Shown: piece after piece, positions 29,328-38,476 of the stretch
Numbering within the stretch: position 1 is the first letter of the stretch
How the letters are laid out: each line of letters starts with the position of its first letter
Source: Campylobacter lari subsp. concheus
GTDB taxonomy: Bacteria; Campylobacterota; Campylobacteria; Campylobacterales; Campylobacteraceae
NCBI RefSeq assembly: GCF_008245025.1
Contig: NZ_CP043426.1
Location: forward strand, 1,054,001-1,118,000
Length of the DNA stretch: 64,000 bases
Direction of reading: 5' to 3'
Program-made: the position numbers and the translations under genes
Notes under the pieces: model-generated
The model's database searches: none
Told to the model about the DNA's origin: nothing
Seen by the model: only the letters and a program-made list of their open reading frames with translations

Positions 29328-30419
29328 ATGAAACATCTTATCATCATCATAGGTAGTGAAATTATTATCAATGAAAATTATATGCATTATATACAAGAAG
29401 AATACAAAAAGCAGTTTTTAGAACTTCATGAGCTAAAATTTATAAACAAACCTGACAAAGAGCTTCCTTTTTTACTTGAAAAACTTTCTAAAGAATATGA
29501 TTATATAACCATTTTTAGCATTAGCGAATACTATACAACCATAGCTAAAATCATAGCAACCCTAAATGATGATGTTTTAATCTTAGAAAATGATACCCTA
29601 GTACCCTCAAAAGCTTTGCGTGAAAAAAATTCCTTTTTAAGCTCTTTTGAACAATGCCATATTAATTTATTAAACATAAATATAGAACAAAAATTACCTT
29701 CGGTTTTACAAAATCCTGAACTTGATTATGCCTATTTTTGTCTTTTAGATATAGATGAAATGAGTGCGAATATCCTACTTAGTACGCTTACTGCGTCTTT
29801 TGAAATTCAAACTAGCTCAAGCGCATTATTAGATAATCTCATTTGTATTAGAGCAAGCACTAGTCAGTATGGAAAACTAGAAGGCTTTTTAAAAGGTGTT
29901 TTTAAACTTTTTACTGGAAAAGTATTCTTAGGAAATGATCCTATTAAATTTATAGCTAAAAAACTTTTAGAAAAAAACTTAAAAATTTCTTTTGCAGAAA
30001 GCTGCACCGCAGGACTTTGTGCTTCAAAATTTGCTGAAAATTCAGGAATTTCTAGCATATTTGAAGGTTCTTTGATCACTTATTCTAATCGTTTAAAAAA
30101 TTCTTGGCTTGGTGTGAGTAATGATACCTTAGAAAGTGTTGGAGAATACTCTGATCGTTGTATTTATTTTATGTTAAAAGGGATTTTTAAAACCACAAAT
30201 TGTGATTTTGCTTTAGCACTTAGTGGGGTAGCCGGGGAAGAAAATGATAAAAACACCAAAGCAGGTACCATCTACATAGGAGCTATGTATAAAGATGGAA
30301 CATTTTTACAAGAATGCATTCACATACAAGGTAACAGAAATTACACAAGAGAACAAGCTAGTTTGGCCGCATATTGTTTAATGCTTAGATTAAAACCTGA
30401 AATTTTCTTTGGTGTTTAA
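29328..30419 (+). CDS. CinA C-terminal (PncC-like amidase) domain protein with an unusual N-terminal half
   Basis: This protein of about 363 residues carries a C-terminal CinA/PncC domain from about residue 210 (F-A-E-S-C-T-A-G, S-G-V-A-G, A-G-T-I-Y-I-G), the nicotinamide-mononucleotide deamidase fold. The N-terminal ~200 residues only loosely resemble the MoaB-like half of CinA; the expected molybdopterin-binding G-G-x-G-P-T motif is not seen. I set the start at the ATG behind AAAGGAAAA. Role in NMN recycling is inferred. It lies alone on the plus strand. Confidence 0.8.
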   Translation: MKHLIIIIGSEIIINENYMHYIQEEYKKQFLELHELKFINKPDKELPFLLEKLSKEYDYITIFSISEYYTTIAKIIATLNDDVLILENDTLVPSKALREKNSFLSSFEQCHINLLNINIEQKLPSVLQNPELDYAYFCLLDIDEMSANILLSTLTASFEIQTSSSALLDNLICIRASTSQYGKLEGFLKGVFKLFTGKVFLGNDPIKFIAKKLLEKNLKISFAESCTAGLCASKFAENSGISSIFEGSLITYSNRLKNSWLGVSNDTLESVGEYSDRCIYFMLKGIFKTTNCDFALALSGVAGEENDKNTKAGTIYIGAMYKDGTFLQECIHIQGNRNYTREQASLAAYCLMLRLKPEIFFGV

Positions 30420-30439
30420 AACCATAAAAGCGGTGGTAA

Positions 30440-32239
30440 CTAAAAATACACCCCACCACTTAAATACAATTTCATTCTATAATCATCATCATATTTATAT
30501 TGATGTAACGCTCTTGCCCCATCAAGCTTTATGTAATATTCATTAGTTTTATTATAAAGTATTTGTAAACCCACTGCATCTAAAAAATGTTCATCTGCTA
30601 ATCTATCCCCTGAGTCTTTTTCATACCAAGCATACCCTATATCATAAAAAGGTGTAAAATAAAAATTAGTATTTGGTATATTTATTCTTATACCAAAGTT
30701 GGCCACTATGGTATTATCTCCATCACCCTCACCATTATCATAAGCTCTTACTCCATAAGCACCACCTAAAGATGAACTCTCAGAAGAATCTAATTCAAAA
30801 TTTCCTAATACCTTTTGATAGTTTATATTTAAAGTATGAGTAATATACTCATTAATACTATAATAATTATTCACACTAGCATTGAGTTTTCTAAACCAGC
30901 CAAAGCCTTTACTATTTGTATCAAGAATTAAACCACCTATTTTAGTGCCATCATCGCTTACCTTACCTATACTAACCTTAACACTATAACTTAAGGTATT
31001 ATTTTCAAATCCTCTAAATAAACCTTCTAAACCCATACTTCCAACATTAGAACTTTTATCAAATGTTAAAAAACCTCCACTTGTATCACTAAGTTCTTTA
31101 TGATATATACTAGAAGTAAAGTATAAAGATGAATAAGTATTAATCCATACAGGATAAGAAAAATCTATACCGAAATTTTTAGAAGTACCATAAAACCCAG
31201 CATCCTTATATTTATCACCTAAAGAATAAGATCCTTGAGATATACTTGGAGTAACTTTTAAATTACCTAAAAAGAAAGTATAATTAGCTCCATAGTTAAC
31301 TTGTTTTTCATTACTTGATTGTAGGTAAAAATTATAATAATCACCCATATTAAATATAGAATTAAATCCCATACTAATACCAGCTCTTATATTACCCGCA
31401 CTTTCAATGCCATAATTATCAGCATATAATAATACATTAGCTTTAGTATCAGGTTCTACTTCTATTACTACATCAGTTTCTCCCACATTCTCTCCTGCTT
31501 GTAAACCTGCTAGGGTTTGTACTCCATACATTTCATTGACTTTATATACACTATCTTCTATTAATTTAGTAGAGATAATCTTACCTTTAATTCTTTCATT
31601 AAGTTTACTTTCTATAAAATGATCTTTTATAGTAGTTTTATTTTTTATTATATACTTACCTAATGTTCCTAAGGCTATATTTATTTGCACACTATCTTCA
31701 AATTCTTGTTGTGGCACATAAGCTGTTGCAGCAGGATAGCCATTAACTTGGAAATAATATGCAATAATATTGGATATATCTTGTAAATCTTGTAAGCTAA
31801 ATTTTCTAGCACTAAAATCACTAACTAGGTTTTGTAAATCTTGCTCATTAATACCTAGTTTTCCAAAGCTAGTATCTTTATTAACAATAACAAATTTATA
31901 CTTAGTTATAATCTTTTTAGTATCATTTGTGTTGATATTGGTTTGATTGTTTGAGTTGGTAAGATTATTGCTAGTTGCATTAGAGTTGGCTTTATCTTCT
32001 TGTTTGAATTTTTCTTTTAGAGCTTTCTTTTTTTCTTCAAAGTCTTTTTTAGCTTCCTTTGTTTTTTCATAATCTTGTTTAGTTTTTAGATTTTCTTTAA
32101 TGGCTTTGTTTTGTGGAATATTTCTATCAGGAGATAATTCTATAATCTTTTCCATATCATTTTTAGTTATAGTAATACTTCCTTCATTAGCATAGATTAA
32201 AGAACTAATTGCTATGGTACTAAGTAAGAATTTTTTCAT
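30440..32239 (-). CDS. Two-partner-secretion outer-membrane transporter (FhaC/ShlB family)
   Basis: The 599-residue protein has a signal peptide (to about residue 17), a Lys/Glu- and Asn-rich linker (about 40-108), two POTRA-like domains (about 110-260) and a 16-strand-type barrel ending in F-x at V-Y-F, the outer-membrane end signal. The family hairpin motif V-R-G-Y appears as V-R-A-Y near residue 497, keeping the key Arg. It should secrete the neighbouring 932-residue TPS exoprotein. The ATG follows AAGGATTAAT, the same leader sequence as before the exoprotein gene. Confidence 0.92.
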   Translation of the reverse strand: MKKFLLSTIAISSLIYANEGSITITKNDMEKIIELSPDRNIPQNKAIKENLKTKQDYEKTKEAKKDFEEKKKALKEKFKQEDKANSNATSNNLTNSNNQTNINTNDTKKIITKYKFVIVNKDTSFGKLGINEQDLQNLVSDFSARKFSLQDLQDISNIIAYYFQVNGYPAATAYVPQQEFEDSVQINIALGTLGKYIIKNKTTIKDHFIESKLNERIKGKIISTKLIEDSVYKVNEMYGVQTLAGLQAGENVGETDVVIEVEPDTKANVLLYADNYGIESAGNIRAGISMGFNSIFNMGDYYNFYLQSSNEKQVNYGANYTFFLGNLKVTPSISQGSYSLGDKYKDAGFYGTSKNFGIDFSYPVWINTYSSLYFTSSIYHKELSDTSGGFLTFDKSSNVGSMGLEGLFRGFENNTLSYSVKVSIGKVSDDGTKIGGLILDTNSKGFGWFRKLNASVNNYYSINEYITHTLNINYQKVLGNFELDSSESSSLGGAYGVRAYDNGEGDGDNTIVANFGIRINIPNTNFYFTPFYDIGYAWYEKDSGDRLADEHFLDAVGLQILYNKTNEYYIKLDGARALHQYKYDDDYRMKLYLSGGVYF

Positions 32240-32326
32240 GATGATTAATCCTTTTTGTATTTATAGTTTTTATTAATTTGTTTTGTTATTAAATGATGAA
32301 ATATTGTTTGATATAAACTTTTTTAT

Positions 32327-32354
32327 TTTGCTAGGATATAGCTATCCTAGCAAA
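32327..32354. other. strong stem-loop between the exoprotein and transporter genes
   Basis: Perfect 12-bp inverted repeat TTTGCTAGGATA / TATCCTAGCAAA with a 4-base loop TAGC, starting just after the exoprotein stop. On the transcribed strand it is followed by A-rich sequence, not a U tract. It looks more like an mRNA processing or stabilising hairpin than a full terminator. Confidence 0.55.
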
Positions 32355-32359
32355 GTATT

Positions 32360-35158
32360 TTATAATCCTCCAACAGCACAAGGATTCATAGTTTTAAAAT
32401 TATCACTTACTATACAAGTTCTATTTTTTTGCATCATTGCTGTTTCTTCTACTTCTTTTTCTTCTTTTTCTTCTTCTACAGTTTCATCACCTATTAAGTT
32501 GAAAGAAGCAGTTTGCTCAAATTCTAAATCATTATCAGGAAGTTCTGGTTTATTTGGATCTTCTCCGCCCCCACCTTCTTCTGTGATTTGATCTAGTTTT
32601 GGGTTAGTGTTTAAAATAACATTTGCAAAAGCACCAATAATTTTAAAGTGACCATTAGAATCTTTACTAGCTTTATCTTGCCATAATTTTAAAGTGTTTT
32701 GATTTAATCCTATTTCACTAGCTAATACATCACTTTCACTCATTAAAGTATTGATTTGATTTTTTAGTGTAATAAATTCTGGATCGCTTTCATTTGCCAA
32801 TCCCTTATTAATCAATGCTACATAGTTATTGTAAGCTTTAATAAGTGTATCAAGTTCTTTTTGTTTAGCAAGCAATATATTTAATTTATCATTTGTAGCA
32901 TTAACTAAATCTTTTAATTGGGTATTGATAAATAGTAAAAGCTCTGTCTTATTTTTATTGAAAGTATTAAATTTATCACTAGCTTTTTTATAATCTGTAC
33001 TAAATTTTTCCAATATATCTTGCATACCGCTTTGTCCATATAAAGCTTCTAAAAAGGCAATGCTTTGTTGTATTTCTTCTGAAACACCTTGTAATTTAAG
33101 ATCTTTAATATCTATCCAATATGTTCCATTGTATATTTCATCAAGCCATTTATTTAAATCATTTGCACTAATTACATCATCACTTTCTAAAACAACATCA
33201 GGGTCGGTAGGATCGATAGGTTTAAATGGTTTTTGTATAGTATCTGCTTTAGATAAAAAATCTTTGTAAGTATCATTTTGAGTAGAATCATCATAAGTAT
33301 GAATATTTATTTTATCTGAAATATAACCGTTTTGATTAAAATCATTCACAAGAAATGAATCATTGTTTATGTTTGACAAAGTGTTATCGTTAGAATATAT
33401 ATGAATATTATCCAAGTTAGCATTTAAAATCCCTGCAAATTTCCCTAGATAATATCCTCTAAAATATCTATTATATGATATTTGAGAATTCTTACCTATA
33501 AATATATAAATATTTTGTATGGTATCTTTTTGACTTCCATACAATGCTCCAGCAAAAGAACCAATATATAGATCATAATTTCCCCAAGCCCCATTAACAG
33601 ATATATTGCCAACATTATCAATTGCAATATTTTTAAAACTATTAGCATTACCAGAAGATGAAAGTTGATCGGATCTACCAACAAACCAACCAATATAAGA
33701 TGTAAACACATTTCCTATTTTATTTGTCAATGAAATATCACCAATATTATTTAAAATAATATTATCATAGGTTGTAGATGAATTCATTCCTGTAAATCCA
33801 CCCACACCAACAGCATTGCCTGCAGATTGTCCTTCATTTAAAGCACTGATACTTTCTATTTGATTAATTGTTACATTGGATATGTAAGAATCGCTTATAT
33901 TGCCACTAAAACCACCTACAATTCTTACCCCATTAATGGCACCAATATTATTCAGTGTTATATTTGAAATATTACTATTTCCTATATATCCTGCAAACCC
34001 ACCTATTCTAAATGGTAAATCTTTATCATATTTAAAATTTATAGCATCAATAACAATATTAGAAATTTCAGCATTATTGATTACACCAAATAAACCAACA
34101 TTATAATCTTTATTAGCATTAATGGTAATATTTTTTAATGTGTATCCATTGCCATTGAACATTTTATCAAAAGCGTTTTTATAGTCATAAGCAATTGGAT
34201 CTACTGTTGTACCACTAAAATCAATATCATCTACTAATCTAAATTCATCAATATTTTTAGTATCACCTAGACCTTCATTCCACCCTTTTGAAAAATGCCA
34301 CCATTCTATAGCATTAGCTTTTTCATCTCCCATATTTCCTATGGTTAAGGCTTTTTTGAAATTAAAATTTCCCTTATGTGTTTGTCCATTAGTTTCTGTA
34401 TAATCTGCATTATTTATGTTTACATTTTTTGTAAAACTATAATTATCATTAGCAAAATTTATCATTTGTCTTTGTATATAACCACCTTTTAAGGCTGTTA
34501 CATTAATGGTAGAGCTTAATTTTACACTATCTGCATCCACAAAAACTTTATTCCCCACTAAATGCGTAGTTGAGTTTTTATTTCCTAACTTGCCACCTTG
34601 TATATCTACCTTATTTCCTATAAGCAACACATCATTTGTATTAATATTACCCATATTAACTACATTACCTGCTTTGTGTGGTTTAAATACAGGGGAAAAG
34701 CTTAAACCCTCATCAAAGCTTTTTAAGTTAGCAAATGCTTTCATATCTCCATCACTCATAGAAGAAGTTGAAGCTACAAAGCGATTAGCGTTAATGGTTC
34801 CTGTTTTAGTAATGATTACTCCATTAGGATTAATTAAAAACACATTGTTGCCACTTGCATTTAATATACCTTCTATAGTAGATTTACTAGTACCATGAGC
34901 AATATTTAAGTAGTTTTTATTCGAGCCATTGAAGTTTACTTGCTCATTCTTGCCTATATTAAATCCTCCACCCCATTGTATGACGGAGTTTGTTCCATTG
35001 CCCATAATATTCATATTATTACCACTAGTACTTATACTTCCACTAGTTCCATGAGTAAATTTACCTCCACTAGGTAAAGCCATTAGTGGAGAAAAAAGCA
35101 TTGATACTGTTATACCTGAAAGTATTATATGATTTGAGAGTTTGTATGTTTTCATCAT
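32360..35158 (-). CDS. TPS exoprotein with haemagglutination (FhaB-type) domain
   Basis: The 932-residue protein has a Sec signal peptide (cut near A-L-P-S-G, about residue 28) and an N-terminal TPS secretion domain with L-I-N-P-N-G-V-I near residue 108. GLUG-like repeats (V-G-L-F-G, I-G-G-F-A-G, V-G-G-F-T-G) cover about 350-560. A helical region follows (about 690-850), then an acidic Glu-rich tail. The last 20 residues carry Cys915 and Cys927, a likely disulfide loop as in the C-terminal anchor of Haemophilus HMW1. It is probably a surface adhesin, secreted by the transporter downstream. Confidence 0.9.
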   Translation of the reverse strand: MMKTYKLSNHIILSGITVSMLFSPLMALPSGGKFTHGTSGSISTSGNNMNIMGNGTNSVIQWGGGFNIGKNEQVNFNGSNKNYLNIAHGTSKSTIEGILNASGNNVFLINPNGVIITKTGTINANRFVASTSSMSDGDMKAFANLKSFDEGLSFSPVFKPHKAGNVVNMGNINTNDVLLIGNKVDIQGGKLGNKNSTTHLVGNKVFVDADSVKLSSTINVTALKGGYIQRQMINFANDNYSFTKNVNINNADYTETNGQTHKGNFNFKKALTIGNMGDEKANAIEWWHFSKGWNEGLGDTKNIDEFRLVDDIDFSGTTVDPIAYDYKNAFDKMFNGNGYTLKNITINANKDYNVGLFGVINNAEISNIVIDAINFKYDKDLPFRIGGFAGYIGNSNISNITLNNIGAINGVRIVGGFSGNISDSYISNVTINQIESISALNEGQSAGNAVGVGGFTGMNSSTTYDNIILNNIGDISLTNKIGNVFTSYIGWFVGRSDQLSSSGNANSFKNIAIDNVGNISVNGAWGNYDLYIGSFAGALYGSQKDTIQNIYIFIGKNSQISYNRYFRGYYLGKFAGILNANLDNIHIYSNDNTLSNINNDSFLVNDFNQNGYISDKINIHTYDDSTQNDTYKDFLSKADTIQKPFKPIDPTDPDVVLESDDVISANDLNKWLDEIYNGTYWIDIKDLKLQGVSEEIQQSIAFLEALYGQSGMQDILEKFSTDYKKASDKFNTFNKNKTELLLFINTQLKDLVNATNDKLNILLAKQKELDTLIKAYNNYVALINKGLANESDPEFITLKNQINTLMSESDVLASEIGLNQNTLKLWQDKASKDSNGHFKIIGAFANVILNTNPKLDQITEEGGGGEDPNKPELPDNDLEFEQTASFNLIGDETVEEEKEEKEVEETAMMQKNRTCIVSDNFKTMNPCAVGGL

Positions 35159-35166
35159 TAATCCTT

Positions 35167-37785
35167 TTAGTTTTTATTTAAATTTACTACTATGCTTTTT
35201 GCATCATTACTTACACTTAGAGTGTATTTAGCTTTTTGTACTTTTGCTTTGATATTTTTGTGTAAGCTTTTATTGTTTTTTACTAAGACATTTAATAAGC
35301 TTTGTAAATCTTCTTGATTTAAATGCTTATTATTTTCATCTACAAAGCCTTTTTCACTTTGCATTAAGATAAAACTTTTGTTTTTTACATTGTTATTAGT
35401 GTAGATATTAATAGAACTTTCTTTGCTTATATTTATTTCTTCTTTAGTACTTAGATAAGTTTTAACATTATCTTTTAAGATAAAACTATAATGATCAAAG
35501 TTATTTACCATATTAGCTTTTATGTTTGTATTTAATATTAAATGATTATTGGTGTTGTTTTTATGATCTAAAGCTTTATAGCTAAAAGAATTTTCATTTT
35601 TTAAAGATAAAATATTTCCTGCTAATACATCAATATTTGTATTTTTAAAGATATTAGTATCACCACTTAAATATAAGGTATTATTATAGCTTTTATCATT
35701 GATATTATAAGTAGCCGAAGGAGCTATAAATATAGCTTCTTGATTTTTATACTCATCTATATTTAAATTATTTATATGGATATAATTATCATGGGTGTTT
35801 TTAGAAATACCAGCAACAATAATTACACTACCTTCTCTTTTATCAGAAGCTGTTCCAAGTGTTACATTATCAAATATAAAATCATTATTAGAGCTTTCTT
35901 CTTCAGCTTTAATAATATAAACATTATCATGTGCTGCAGAAGAATAATCTTTGATATTTAAAATATTATCATTTGCGCTTTGATTAGCTCTTAGAATAAT
36001 TTTAGAACCTTTATCAATATTAGAGGCATTTGATAAAGATTGCACCATGTTATATTTAATAGTATTTTTTTCTAAATTATCAGCTTCTATAATAGTGGTT
36101 AGATTTCTACCTGATTTTACATTATCTAAAACTATACTATTAGCATTGGCACTACTTGCATAATAATCTTTATTATCTAAAGTAGCTTTGCTTACTCCAT
36201 ATAAATATAAAGGCATAGCAATATTTGAGTTTTTAATAACAATGCTATTATTATTTGCTTTAGAGCTTAGAGTTTTTGCTGCTGTAATTTGAATTTTATC
36301 TTGATAGTTTTCAACAATAAGATCTTGAGTTAAATCACCTTTAATAATAATATTATTTCTATTAGCACCTTTTGTTGCTACTCCACCATAAAGATTAAAT
36401 TCATTTTTACCAGTTGGATTAGAATTGATTTCAAATGGAGCCTGAAGGTTAATATTAATATTATTATCATTAGCTACACCATTACTAGTAGCTCCCCCAT
36501 ATAAATCCAATAAAGCTCTTACTTCAATATTAGCATTTAAGTTGAGCAAGGTTTGGAGATTTTTTATATCTATATTATTTTTATAAGCATTTCCTTGTAT
36601 GATTTTAGCACCATAAATTTCTCCTTGTAAAATAGCATTATAAGCTAATGGGGTATTTTTAGTATCTACTCTTAAATCTAGTTTTAAATCATTAATCAAT
36701 ACACTATTATTACTTACTTCATAACTTTGATTGTTATTTACATCTACAAAAGTTCCAGCTAAGTGAGTAGCAGCTGAAGTAGAATAAGCTCCACTTGGAC
36801 CATGTACTAATAAAGAAGCTCCATCAATGATCACTTTATTATTTTTAGCATTACCATTATATACCATAGCACCGACAATATGTGTCATTCTTTCATCAAA
36901 TATATTAGCACCTAAAGAGCTTTGTTTATAAGGAGTAGTATGAAAATCTATTCTTACTCCCTTATTTAATATCACACTATTATTATTAGCATTAGCATCA
37001 ATTCCAAAAGCACCTACAATATAAGGAGCACCATTTAAAGGCAAGGTATAAGTATTTTCAACACCCATATTTACATAGGCATCTTTTAAGAAATTTAATG
37101 TATTGTTATTTACTTCACCCTTTCTTGCTATAGCTGGAGTGATTAAAAAATTATATTTATTATCCAAACCACTAGCTTGAGGATTAGCTACTTCTTTATC
37201 CGTAGGTTTTAAATAATATACTGAAGATAATTCTCCTGCTTTTAATATCAAAGTATTATTATTAGCTTTAGCATTGAAAGTATAAGCAGAAACTAAAAAA
37301 GGTATATAACTTATTTGAGAGGCATTGATATTATTAGCTGCATAAGAATTATGATAACCATTAACTACAAAAATATCTTCTTTAATACTTGGTGTAAGTA
37401 TGTCTTGTTTAAAATACATATCATTCATTTTAGAATGAGCTTTATCTTTAGGATTATCATAAATTAAAGTGATATTTGAAAGGTTTTTATTGCTAGCCAT
37501 TTGGCCATAAAAATTTTTACCACTTAAGAGTTTGTAAGTATTAAGATTATAATCATATACATCATTATTACTAAATTTATGTTCTTTGATTATATAAGTA
37601 TTAGAAGTTTTATCATAATCTGCTTCAGTAGCAGCTTCTAAAGAACTTAGTGAAAAAATAGCAAATAAGGAAAGTTTTAAAAGATTAGAGGATTTATAGT
37701 TTTTTAAAGAAGTCAAAAAACGAAAATTATCGTTCCCCCCCCCCAGTGGAGTGTTTTTTATACATATTTTTATCCATTGAAACAA
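35167..37785 (-). CDS. Autotransporter-like passenger without beta-barrel, phase-variable (G10 tract)
   Basis: The 872-codon frame has an extended signal peptide, hydrophobic near residues 36-50 and ending L-E-A-A. A long passenger follows with many A-N-N-N-x-[VIL]-x-[IL] and [LI]-Y-G-G-x-A repeats, the beta-helix type of Campylobacter autotransporters. It ends after Y-T-L-S-V-S-N-D, where a C-terminal barrel would normally begin; none is present. The only in-frame start is a TTG one base from the ribosome site. The better ATG at 37777, 9 bases after AAAGGA, enters the frame only with 9 (or 12) Gs. With G10 it makes a 16-residue peptide, so I read the gene as OFF. Confidence 0.78.
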   Translation of the reverse strand: MFQWIKICIKNTPLGGGNDNFRFLTSLKNYKSSNLLKLSLFAIFSLSSLEAATEADYDKTSNTYIIKEHKFSNNDVYDYNLNTYKLLSGKNFYGQMASNKNLSNITLIYDNPKDKAHSKMNDMYFKQDILTPSIKEDIFVVNGYHNSYAANNINASQISYIPFLVSAYTFNAKANNNTLILKAGELSSVYYLKPTDKEVANPQASGLDNKYNFLITPAIARKGEVNNNTLNFLKDAYVNMGVENTYTLPLNGAPYIVGAFGIDANANNNSVILNKGVRIDFHTTPYKQSSLGANIFDERMTHIVGAMVYNGNAKNNKVIIDGASLLVHGPSGAYSTSAATHLAGTFVDVNNNQSYEVSNNSVLINDLKLDLRVDTKNTPLAYNAILQGEIYGAKIIQGNAYKNNIDIKNLQTLLNLNANIEVRALLDLYGGATSNGVANDNNININLQAPFEINSNPTGKNEFNLYGGVATKGANRNNIIIKGDLTQDLIVENYQDKIQITAAKTLSSKANNNSIVIKNSNIAMPLYLYGVSKATLDNKDYYASSANANSIVLDNVKSGRNLTTIIEADNLEKNTIKYNMVQSLSNASNIDKGSKIILRANQSANDNILNIKDYSSAAHDNVYIIKAEEESSNNDFIFDNVTLGTASDKREGSVIIVAGISKNTHDNYIHINNLNIDEYKNQEAIFIAPSATYNINDKSYNNTLYLSGDTNIFKNTNIDVLAGNILSLKNENSFSYKALDHKNNTNNHLILNTNIKANMVNNFDHYSFILKDNVKTYLSTKEEINISKESSINIYTNNNVKNKSFILMQSEKGFVDENNKHLNQEDLQSLLNVLVKNNKSLHKNIKAKVQKAKYTLSVSNDAKSIVVNLNKN
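37735..37744 (-). repeat. poly-G tract (G10), phase-variation switch
   Basis: Ten consecutive Gs on the coding strand, 12 codons after the ATG at 37777. The ATG frame meets TAA two codons after the tract at G10 and joins the 870-codon passenger frame at G9 or G12. Confidence 0.9.
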
Positions 37786-37837
37786 GTCCTTTCAAAAAAA
37801 TATTTAATATGTTGATTGATTATTTATCTCATTAGAA

Positions 37838-37857
37838 TTAGTAATAATAATTACTAA
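37838..37857. promoter_or_regulatory. palindrome upstream of the surface-protein operon
   Basis: TTAGTAAT and ATTACTAA, perfect 8-bp arms around AATA, 60-80 bases before the passenger gene. It has the size of a dimeric repressor operator. AT-rich composition raises the odds of chance symmetry. Confidence 0.3.
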
Positions 37858-37910
37858 CAAACTATTAATATATTAAGAATATTATTATTTTATTTATAAA
37901 TTTAAGCTTA

Positions 37911-37916
37911 AGTATA
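37911..37916 (-). promoter_or_regulatory. candidate -10 of the surface-protein operon
   Basis: TATACT on the minus strand in an AT-rich gap of 200 bases. It would give a leader of about 125 bases that contains the palindrome. Other AT-rich hexamers nearby could serve as well. Confidence 0.3.
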
Positions 37917-37978
37917 ATTTAAGAGAAAAAGTATCTTAAATACCGCAAACACAGTAATGTTAATATTTTTAATAAAAA

Positions 37979-38476
37979 TTATTGTAAAAATTTAATTTTA
38001 TTTTCTAAAATACTTTTTGGGGTAAGCCCAATGAATTTTTCGTTTACTTTGCCCTTTTCATCATAAAAAACTATTACAGGCACACCATAAATTCCACCCA
38101 CAGCTTTAGACAAAAATGAACTTGCTTTGGCTTCATATAAAAGTGGCAAACCTAGCTTTTTTTCTAAAAGAATTTTTTGAGCTTCTTCTTTTGACTTAGC
38201 TCCATTTAACACTGCTAAAATAGGAAAATTTCTTTCTTTATAAAGCTCGTTTAATATAGGAATTTGTGCATTACATGCACCACAATCTTGTGTGAAAAAA
38301 AATAAAGCGTAAGCTTGATTTGTATTTTGTGTTTTTAAGGTTTTTTCAAAACCATCGTATTTGAAAGTATAGTTTTGACTTGAATTTAAGGTTTGAAATT
38401 CATTATTTGAGCATGCACTAAAGAAAAAAACACTTATTAAAGCCAAGAAGCAATAGAAGCTTTTAGTTGCGACCAT
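37979..38476 (-). CDS. Thioredoxin-fold lipoprotein of the iron locus
   Basis: The 165-residue protein has lipobox F-S-A-C near Cys22 and a TlpA-like thioredoxin domain with active site C-G-A-C in F-T-Q-D-C-G-A-C. The cis-proline region reads G-V-P-V-I-V. The ATG overlaps the upstream thioredoxin gene by 40 bp, but AGGAG seven bases before it makes this start convincing. It is the last gene of the FTR1/P19 locus, corresponding by position to C. jejuni Cj1665. It should handle thiols or electrons in the periplasm. Confidence 0.85.
   Translation of the reverse strand: MVATKSFYCFLALISVFFFSACSNNEFQTLNSSQNYTFKYDGFEKTLKTQNTNQAYALFFFTQDCGACNAQIPILNELYKERNFPILAVLNGAKSKEEAQKILLEKKLGLPLLYEAKASSFLSKAVGGIYGVPVIVFYDEKGKVNEKFIGLTPKSILENKIKFLQ

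Noticed and set aside
30421-30465. Hairpin near the end of the FhaC-type gene
   Set aside because: Only five GC pairs around a 16-base loop, lying in the last codons. Too weak to call a terminator.
32283-32591. Plus-strand reading frame opposite the end of the TPS exoprotein gene
   Set aside because: It lies antisense to a well supported gene, starts without a ribosome site, and its Ser-rich translation mirrors the acidic Glu-rich tail codons.
34506-34898. 130-residue plus-strand frame inside the TPS exoprotein gene
   Set aside because: Shadow of the dense coding strand; no start signal and no recognisable protein features.
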